Assembly (NCBI GenBank): GCA_028455995.1
Contig: JABELC010000003.1
Location: 558,001 to 622,000, forward strand
Length of the DNA: 64,000 nt
From: Scleromitrula shiraiana
Lineage: Eukaryota > Ascomycota > Leotiomycetes > Helotiales > Sclerotiniaceae
Direction of reading: 5' to 3'
Below, in pieces: positions 56,141 to 64,000 of the stretch. Numbering within the stretch: the first letter of the stretch is position 1; every line of letters starts with the position of its first letter. The translations under genes and the position numbers were made by a program. The notes beneath the pieces are model-generated. The model searched no databases. It worked only from the letters and a program-made list of their open reading frames with translations, and was not told where the DNA came from.

Positions 56141-57025
56141 TCAAATCCAAAACAAAGCAATCAAAACCCCCAAACCCGTCCCTATTCCACCGCCCACAAG
56201 ATGAACACCCCCACTTCCTTTAGTCTCACTTGATGCCGCACCCGTCCCAGTCGCCATCACAGACACATTGCCCGCAACAGTAGTAGCGGAAACTACAATC
56301 GTAGTCCCATGACCAGCTGCCGCACTCGCCGTAGCACTACTATCTCCATCTCCATCAGACCCTGAACTAGAAGTCGCCGCAAAGACATTATTTGGACAGC
56401 TTGAAGAAGTAGCAGGAGAAAATGAAAATGATGAACTCGAAGGGACTGGAGATAAAGGGGCGCCGCGGCTAGTGGAGTTGTTTTCTGGGCTGTTGGGTGT
56501 ACAGGTAAATGCATTTTGAGATGGCGATTTCCACGTTATATTTTCTAGGAGGCTGGTGTCGAGAGCTTTGCAGTCGAGAGTTCCGTTGCTGTGGATAGTA
56601 ATAGAATAAGCGTACGAGACTTCCAAGATTAACACTGTTTAGTATATCGGTAGTGTAGAATTTCAAATCGTGAGTGGTTTGCAGGTCAGGCATAGAGAAG
56701 GAATTTATTAATGTATAGGATCCAGTGGCATTAGTTACGACAAGATCTCCGAGAATTCCTTGTACGCCAGGGAGATTGAGGTCGCCAATGAAACTCTGGC
56801 CAACTGTTAAATCGCTTCCAATCGAAGTACAGTCTGTAAATTGGAAAACATCGGCAGAGGTCTCGATCCTGTTTTTTTTATTGTCCTATTTCTTCCCTTG
56901 ATTTCCTCCATTACCTCCATTGCCTTTGGTTGCGTTAGTTACTTCGACTTCCTTTTTCCAATATTGAACTTACCAAGAACAAGTGGAATTGATGCGAGCA
57001 ACGAAAGAATTAATATGCGCAGCAT
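56141..57025 (-). pseudogene. Ecm33-like GPI-anchored cell-wall protein, shortened and frameshifted
   Basis: Exon 1 (57025-56974) is a signal peptide, MLRILILSLLASIPLVLG. The intron 56973-56834 has GTAAGT and TTTACAG. Exon 2 reads DCTSIGSDLTVGQSFIGDLN, typical of the leucine-rich L-domain start of Ecm33/Sps2 proteins, and continues to TDILNSVNLGSL near 56640. There the frame must move by one base to continue as YAYSITIHSNGTLDC, then ENITWKSPSQNAFTC, a Ser/Thr-rich stalk and a hydrophobic GPI signal (GGGIGTGLGVLIALFWI) ending at 56141. The L-domain is also much shorter than in Ecm33 (about 400 residues). Either a decayed paralogue or one sequencing error in a short family member. Confidence 0.6.
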
Positions 57026-58105
57026 CTTAAATATGCGTCCATTGTCAATATCAATAGTAAAGATTTTATGTTCAGGAATAAAAATTGAAGGGTTGAATAG
57101 GGCCACTCCCAACATATAAGAACAAGTGAAATTCGACCCTAACATAGGTAGGATTGATCTTCAATCTCCTACACGGCAAAGAATTCCTCGGCATTCATTT
57201 TGTAAGAGATTCCTATCATAACATAGAATCGCATTGACTGATCAAATAGAAGAAACACGATATTGAGCCTCAACCCTACAATATTTCCTACTTTTCCTGT
57301 CGCAGAAAGAATCCTATAGAGGCGAAGTCCATACCTCTTTCAACCGAAACCATTCGCTTAGGATTCCTCCATCTGAATGATTCGTCAGATGTATCATGGA
57401 AGCCGATTACATCCTCATTGAGTTAATGGTTCGTGAGATGAAGGCTAGGATTGTAACATGTTGTTGTTTAATGGAAGAATTGTACTGGATTCATCGTGCT
57501 GCCGATGTGGAATACTTCAACCCAGAACAGTATGAATACCAATGCAACATCGGCTAGGAAGATCGCATGTAATACTCTCGCGATATATATTGTCGTTGAT
57601 TGGATTTATCACATGACGATAATCTATTTGAATCGTATCATCAAAAGGTCCCAAGTCCCATTGATCCGTGTTCAATCCCGATGCAAAGGCATCCGAGATT
57701 TTATGTCGTGAGATGCTCAAGGCATCCGGGGGGGAGAGAGGAGGAAGAAAGATAGAATGAGATGAAACTACAGCGACCCATGTAGATCATCCATCCTGCC
57801 TAAAATGCCGAGAATGCCAAGTCACAAAGCACGTGCTCTTACTCACGTGCCTTATCTTTGCCTAAGAAGTGTGGAACCACTGCCTATTAATCTTCGTAAA
57901 TAATGTCCTATCCTTTTCAACATTTGGGTAAACCGTTGATATAAAATAGCAGTAGAATGATGTGAATAAAGACTCGTGAATTCCTTCAAATCTTTCCTTT
58001 GTTTTTTCTTTTTTTCCCTACGTGATTTGCAAACGAAAAACAACCTCGAGAATAAGAGCAGGAGTAGGAAGAAGAATACGTTGAAGATACCCCCATCAAT
58101 TCATC
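57026..58105. other. Intergenic, divergent promoters
   Basis: About 1.1 kb without coding frames of note. It contains two CACGTG cores near 57828-57850 (AGCACGTGCTC and CTCACGTGCC). Confidence 0.45.
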
Positions 58106-59014
58106 ATGGCCATTTTCGATCTATTCACCTCCCTTCCTGAAGACATCCATGTTCTTATCCTCAAACAATGCCATCCCAATGATCGAACCTGTCTCCAACT
58201 CACCTGGTACCTACCATCCATAACCTCACACCTCAACCTCCATTCCTATACCGGCAAACACTAACCCCCAGCAGCAAATACCTCTACTCTCTTCCCCCCC
58301 GAACTACCGCCCCCCTCTTCAGCCATGGGGACCCCGTCGAATGCCGTGATCCAGTTTGTCCCATTACCTTAGAAAAACCTGTAACTTCCATTCTATACGG
58401 AGGTCCCCGCCGGCCCTTTTCGTGTCACTACAATGCCGGGAACAAATGCAGCCACTACATTCGTTACTCCCTCGGACGGCAGTCCCAAGTCTGTCCCGGC
58501 AATATCAAAAAAATGCACTGTGAATGTTTCACCGTCGGTCTACCACTGCATAAACAATTGAAGAGTTGGATGCCGCGAAAGTTGAAATATTGTGCTGAGT
58601 GTGATAAGTTTACTAGACGAAAGAAGGGCCATGCCGGAAAATGTATGTTTTGTTCGTTTGCCTATTTCCCCATTCAGTCCCCTACATTTTCGGTTGTTTT
58701 TCTATCCAAATATATGGATTAAGCTCACCAAACCAAAAGGTTACCATGGCCAACGGAAACCCCGCAACCCCAACAAACCAAATGGGAATTTCTGGACCCA
58801 TAAATCCCGACACGGAGGGTTTGGGTACAAGCAATGGAGAAAAGGGTTTAATAATATCGCCATGGATACGATGGAAGCACGACTGAGGGGAGAAAAGAAA
58901 GATCCTTACCTAGGAGTGATCCCAGCACCGCCGAGGACAAATAAAAGGTATAATTTGAGGGAGTTTGTTCCTATCCTTGTTGATACGAGGTCAATGAGGG
59001 AAGGGATGAGATGA
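58106..59014 (+). CDS. F-box-like protein with Cys-rich C-terminal half
   Basis: Exons 58106-58206, 58275-58642 and 58740-59014 give 247 residues. The N-terminus SLPEDIHVLILKQCHPNDRT with CLQLTCKYLYSL is an F-box-like motif (L-P-E-D hydrophobic, then CLQLTC), expected to bind Skp1. The intron 58207-58274 (GTACCT, CACTAAC branch, GCAG) is required: unspliced sequence stops after TGKH. The middle has paired cysteines (VECRDPVCPI, KCSHYI, VCPGN, HCECF, KYCAECDKF). The C-terminus is basic (RRKKGHAGKCYHGQRKPRN) and ends with TRSMREGMR. Fungal genomes carry many such lineage-specific F-box proteins; its target is unknown. Confidence 0.72.
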
Positions 59015-59344
59015 TATTATAGTGTCTGGAAACCAGAAAAATTAACGCTGTATACATGCATTGGCTGGCTTAGAGAACTTCAGTGTTTGGACGTATTTGT
59101 CATATTTAATGATTTTTATTTTGTATACAGAAAAGCGTGTATACACCTAACAATAAAAGGATGGTTGAATATCTCTTCTTGCCTTATTGTAATTATTTTA
59201 AAACATGTATTTGTTCGATACATTACTTCTCCATCTTATTTTCCTTCCTATGCCGTAACTTATCCAACACCGATTCTGCTGTCTCAAAATGTCGTCCAAG
59301 TCTTGTAACCCCCCGACTGATTTTATCCACCTATTGACTTAGGT
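59015..59344. other. Intergenic, convergent
   Basis: 330 bp between the F-box gene and the ankyrin relic. Nothing identified. Confidence 0.45.
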
Positions 59345-62300
59345 TCACACTTCTCTTGTTCCTCCGTATCGTTCCCGAAACATTTCAAATTCATCTAGCT
59401 TCCTCTCAGATAAATCCCAAATTTTTGCTGCTTCGTTTGAACTATCATCCTCTGCTTCACTTACTACATCTTGCCAGATTTCACCAGTTTGGATGTCACA
59501 CCACACTTTTTCATGCCCATGATTACTTAACAGTTGCTTGGCAAGACTTTTATCCTTCATCCTGTACGAAAGTACCTCTTCAACCATGCGTGTATGCCCA
59601 TTTTTAGCAGCAAGTAATATCGCCTTCAAGCTGACGCTAGATACTCCTACCACACCCAATAGCTGATGAACTACCTTAAGATGACCAAGTTCCACGGCAA
59701 TTGCGAGCGCTATATCGCCTTTAAAGTTTTGATTGTCAGGATGGTGCTTCTTTTTAGAGTCCAGAAGTTTCTGGACGTAAGAATCAAGTCCCAAGGCTGC
59801 TGTCCACCAGAGAGCGGTTCTTTTTTCACTGTCAACGCAATCTGCCTCTACTCGTGCCACACTCAGAATACTCCCAAAAATATACTCACTCTTTAATCTG
59901 CACATACGAGTGGTGGAGAACTGACTATAGAGTCTTCCTTGAAATTTGGATCCACGGCTTTGCTTGCCAGCAGCACGTCTACTATACCCGCTTGGTTTTC
60001 GCTTATAGCTAAGTGGAGTACTGGCTCTTTAGTGAAAGAACTATTGAGATCTGACGGATCAGCCTTGCTGATAATAGCATGAACAGCAGCAGGGATCCCA
60101 GATCTGATTGCGCAGCTCACAGGTGTCATGCGGCTTAAATCTTCATCTTCCTGCTCTTGGCAAATATTATCTTTGGTCGATATCTTCAAAATGTGATCGA
60201 TAATGACCGCGTGCCCCGTTTCGCGGCATAGTAAAGCGGTGTTGGTTGATACTCGTGAACTTTTAGAAGAGTCTCTTTCTCCAAGAGAATTCTTGCTGTG
60301 TTGATGTCTCCAAGTTCAAAGGCATAAGAAATCGCATCTCGTTTAGTACCATCTGCGTATTTCAACTGCGCACCAAGATTTACCAGAGTCGACAATCATA
60401 TACCAGCCCAATTGGGATGCACGGGCAAGTGCCATAGATTTTCTAGGCTTGTTGAGTGAGTATCTTTATAGAAGGCAAAGAGTAGAGCTCAAGTCAGAAT
60501 GTTCGATCGCGTAGTAAAGGTCATTGGGAGTTGATCTCAATCTCGGAATCTACTCTTTTAATCTATTATATACATGCTGCTTTTGGGAATCTGACGATTT
60601 GTTGATTGAGCACCACATAACAATTTCTCCATATATTCGAACTGCATCCGCTAGACTAAGTCGTCGAGCACTTGGGCTTGAACAATCTGGCACAATTACA
60701 TTATCAACCCACACAAGTGGTAAGTTCATAGTCATCTCGTCTCGCGAGTAACGTTTGAGCAATGCAAGAGTTCCTTCACAGGCCATCCTGTTCTGTTCAT
60801 TATTATTCTCCAAAGTAGCTTGACGATAGATCTCACAGGTCGCCAAAAGTGATAGCTTAAAATTATTCTTAAATTCCAACCTCGTTGCCGAGTCTTGCTG
60901 CTCATCTCTTGAGGATAGCTTCTCATACAACCGGCCAGTAATCCAGCTAGTAAGTTCTCCAGCCTTATTCAAGTTTTTTTCCTGTTTGTACGTTTTTGAT
61001 AATTGAGAAGCCAATGACAAGGCCATAAGAGGCACTAGCTTATTATGGCTTTTCAAAATCGGAATAGTACATGCGAATGCGTCTTCTGCGTCACATAAGC
61101 CTCTGGTGATAAGAGCATTTATAATCTTGTCGACATTGTAATTGCTTGCGACAAAGCCATCTTAATGTCGTTTTGGCTCTGTGCTGCCACCAATATCCCT
61201 GAAAGCTTGTATTATTGCCGACAAGAACCTAGAATAGATTGCTTGGGAGCAATTTAGCAGAAGGGAATTCTCAGAAGTAATTTCCAAAACATCGATATAG
61301 CCGTAAAAGCTCTCCCCAATATCACACTACCCAAAGAATCTTCTTTGCTCTTGTGAGTTTGCCGGTGGCGCCTGTGAATTAGTAACAAATACCTGATCAT
61401 CCCTCCACCATACTGCATTCTGGGCCTGTGGGTGGTTGATGGTTCCCTCCTAAACATGTTCTGCTCCATTTACTCGGCAAACTTCTCCTAAATTTAGCAC
61501 TTTTAGTCGTTGTTTTTTATCTTAACATCGCGCCCCTCCCGCCACATATCTAGTTATAGTGTTTCGTTGAATAAATTGTTCGAACTTTGATATTTTGACA
61601 AAATCCGACTTATGCGCTGATCATTATACTCAGGGTTTGGCTCTTCACCGTCTTGTTTCTGGTGGGGTTTCTTCAGGGACCATAACCACAGACTAAGCAC
61701 AGCTTCTAGCTCAGATGTATCGAATTTCCATAGACCTTCAGGATTACCAACTTTATCAATTTCTCTCTGCAATGACATGTGGATGTCACCATCCTGACAA
61801 TCCTTTTTGAGAGGGTCAAGTACAGCGCATCGAACTGTCCAGACTATGCGGACAGCGTGCTTCAATGATTCATACAGTGCTACAGGTTGCTGTGAGTCCG
61901 AAGAGAAAATGATATGCATAGTATCTTCAATAGCATGTGTTAGAATGAGGGCTGTATCTCGCACAGGAATGAATTTCTCGCCCCAATGACTACCACGTTC
62001 GGATTCTGGCTCTTCTAATCCTGTCATGCGGGCAAGTCGACCCCTATAAAGGAACGTCTTTATCGCAACATTGAGGTCAGTTTTACAATCTTCGAAACTA
62101 CATTGGTGTTGAGCAGTACAGTATTTTGTTGAAATCCAGTGGAAAATCTCTTTTTCAGCTTCATCCACAAGCGATGTTAGAGTTGGGTTTCTGGTTATGC
62201 TGAATTCTGGTTCGGAACCCAAAAAGACGAGATGAACCTTGCGACATCCCCGAAAGAGCAGAATTGTAGGGTAACTCAGAGAGAGGGCATTTATGCGGTA

Positions 62301-62363
62301 CAACTTATCTTGTGGAACCCCCAAATTCATCTGGATATGTAGCCTTGCGACGGAAGCGTTCAT
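59345..62363 (-). pseudogene. Large ankyrin-repeat protein gene broken by stops and frameshifts
   Basis: A 3-kb minus-strand region of coding-like sequence in several frames. 62363-61554 is an intact N-terminal part (ARLHIQMNLGVPQDKLYRIN to RISRILSKYQSSNN), family unknown. From about 61240, SQAIYSRFLSAIIQAFRDIG continues to a TAA at 61162-61164, then DGFVASNYNVDKIINALITR and LLATCEIYRQATLENNNEQN to a TAG at about 60550. The same frame goes on (NDLYYAIEHSDLSSTLCLL) to another stop. Ankyrin units follow in shifting frames: ISYAFELGDINTARILLEKE, TPLYYAAKRG, PVLHLAISENQAGIVDVLLA, RTALWWTAALGLDSYVQKLL, ALAIAVELGHLKVVHQLL. At least one junction (KRG to HAVIIDHIL near 60205) is explained by a single-base indel. 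Probably once a cytosolic ankyrin receptor or regulator. Confidence 0.7.
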
Positions 62364-62740
62364 GCTGGCCAATACTTGGACCGCTTAGCAGCTGAATTAA
62401 TCTGCTGCAATTCAATCAAAGTACCCAATCCTATATATGCGAGTGCCCGGTTGAGGGTACACAAGTATCATACTGGTATCTCGCGGGCGCCCAGAAGTTT
62501 TCTGGATTGCAGACGTTCATTCGAACAAATCTTACTCTTCATCCCCGCCTCTCTCCCACCCCATTCTTATATCTCCCCTTCAAACCTAAGCACGACTGAG
62601 TTGCTATTCATTTCGTAAAATGATGATGGTGCTCTTCAACATAAGAACGATCAAAACTTTTTGGCCATATTTGAATGTACACTTTCAATTGATCTTTGCA
62701 CCAATCACTCATAAACAAAAGTTTAAAATAACAACAATCG
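62364..62740. other. Intergenic upstream of ankyrin relic
   Basis: 377 bp, no gene; 80-codon plus frame at 62376 unsupported. Confidence 0.4.
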
Positions 62741-63130
62741 ATGGAAAAATACAGTATTCAATTATACATGGAACTTGTACTCGATGGATTTAAGAATCTT
62801 CGAGAAGAGACATGCATTGTAGAGCTCAACCCGAGATTAACCCGCAACGGGGAACAACGATGTTCCGAGAGGTTGAAAATGTCTATCAGAGTCCCTCGAT
62901 CACCTATCCGATACATCTTCGCCGTATCTGGTTTTATTCGATTGAATTGTAAGTGCAAGCGTGCCCGCAAATTTTACGAATTAAATGCAAAATATTTATA
63001 CGAAGATATAATTATTACGGCAGACGACGGATGGATATTAGCAGGATGGCGGCCTCCAACATCCCTCTACCGCCTCTACCAGCCCATTTACACAGGAGGA
63101 AAAAAGATAAGATCGATATACAGAGCCTAA
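62741..63130 (+). CDS. Small hypothetical basic protein (doubtful)
   Basis: 129 codons from a true ATG. The sequence is Arg/Lys/Tyr-rich (RLKMSIRVPRSPIRYIF; CKCKRARKFYELNAKYLYED) with a GWILAGWRPP segment. No family, no splice partners. Could be a real lineage-specific gene or chance. Confidence 0.25.
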   Translation: MEKYSIQLYMELVLDGFKNLREETCIVELNPRLTRNGEQRCSERLKMSIRVPRSPIRYIFAVSGFIRLNCKCKRARKFYELNAKYLYEDIIITADDGWILAGWRPPTSLYRLYQPIYTGGKKIRSIYRA

Positions 63131-64000
63131 CTCTCATTACACGTCTCAATTATCACACCATTGATAATTCGGTCCTCTTCGTCAAGATCCTCATCCCCAT
63201 TCTATTACGTTAAAAAGCATACACACACAAGTCCTTTCCTACCAGCATACAGTACATATTCAACCTGTTTTACCTACATACTTGAAATTATCCTTTCTTT
63301 CTCTTTCACCTGACCATCCCTTCATAAATCATGATCCATTCGAACTTGACTGAACCCGAAGTTTAAACCTCATCGCGTTGGACCGTCGGTAATAATGATC
63401 CAAATTCTCCACCAGAATATGGAATCACACTTACGTACCAACAAAACCCCATCAATAACTCCATTCCCAACCCCCCCTCTCCCCTTTCCTCTCCAACTCC
63501 CACTCTCTCCCACTCCCACTCCCACACCAACTCCCACCTTCAACTCCCCAATCCCCAATCCCCCTCCCAAATCCCCTTTACCCACCAAATGCACCCACCA
63601 GATGCATCCCCTACCTACTCCACCAAAACTAATATCCCATTAGCTAAGAACCACAGCCCCCTAGAATAAACAAACGAACAAATAAACAAACTCATCTAGT
63701 GCTACCTCACAATAGCGGTCGGATACCGTAAAATATATTTAGTTTCATAAAACGGAGTTAACAATTAATCACCGAACAAACTACACTATACAATACGAAC
63801 ATAGGATATCATATGATACCAAAAACCTTACGTGTTCATTGTGCATATTCATATTTATATTCATGACTCGTTACCTCTCAGTGAAGGGTCTTCACTCACT
63901 CACTAATCACGAGTACTATATTCAACTCTAATACCAATACCTAGCCTCCTAGCTTCCTAGCACATATTTCCGAGACGCCCAAACTGTTTGCTTCAGTGTT
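63131..64000. other. Non-coding right end with pyrimidine-rich repeat
   Basis: 63460-63640 is C/T-rich with CTCCCA-type tandem units (CTCCCACTCCCACTCCCAC). A short run of TCACTC units lies near 63893-63902. No gene is supported up to the window edge. Confidence 0.5.

Noticed and set aside
58207..58274. Premature stop in the F-box-like gene
   Set aside because: The stop lies in an intron with CACTAAC branch and GCAG acceptor; splicing restores CLQLTCKYLYSL.

Overview
The window looks like nuclear DNA of a filamentous ascomycete (Pezizomycotina). Genes carry many short introns (about 47-145 bp, mostly near 55) with CTAAC/CTGAC-like branch points and AG acceptors. Protein types are typical of that group: a Zn2Cys6 regulator, a TAP-type hydrolase, a GH3 glucosidase, a fungal Tep1/PTEN and an APC amino-acid permease. 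Two AT-saturated repeats show C-to-T type divergence like repeat-induced point mutation (RIP). Overall style suggests Leotiomycetes (Botrytis/Sclerotinia-like), but that placement is inference. Gene models were built by hand from reading frames, splice signals and phase, with no homology search.

Layout. 0-10.7 kb: the 3' end of a cullin-3 gene, a membrane-anchored TAP-type serine hydrolase, a Zn2Cys6 factor, an FMN split-barrel protein and an amidase, the last two divergently transcribed. 11.1-14.5 kb: an intron-containing tRNA-Met, AT-rich inverted-repeat element copy 1, and a decayed open-frame cluster. 15.5-18.7 kb: a secreted GH3 beta-glucosidase with a His/Asp-rich insert. 19.6-31.4 kb, all minus strand: a five-exon coiled-coil protein, a coiled-coil pseudogene, two low-complexity proteins and mitochondrial QRI7 (t6A synthesis). 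34.3-43.2 kb: a PPR protein, LSM4, element copy 2 in the opposite orientation to copy 1, a single-pass membrane protein with a His-rich stalk, and the PTEN-like phosphatase.

44-62.4 kb is different. A ten-exon amino-acid permease and an F-box-like gene look intact, but around them lie a P450 with no N-terminus, a truncated FAD oxidoreductase with a nonsense codon, a BTB fragment with no start codon, a frameshifted Ecm33-like GPI protein and a long ankyrin gene with several stops and frameshifts. This is accessory, decaying territory.

Functional links are loose. Cul3, BTB and F-box proteins belong to ubiquitin-ligase systems, and QRI7 and the PPR protein both serve mitochondrial RNA/translation, but nothing here forms an operon-like pathway. 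The most novel material is the pair of inverted, RIP-like terminal-inverted-repeat elements with 3-bp target duplications. No complete new biological system is visible.
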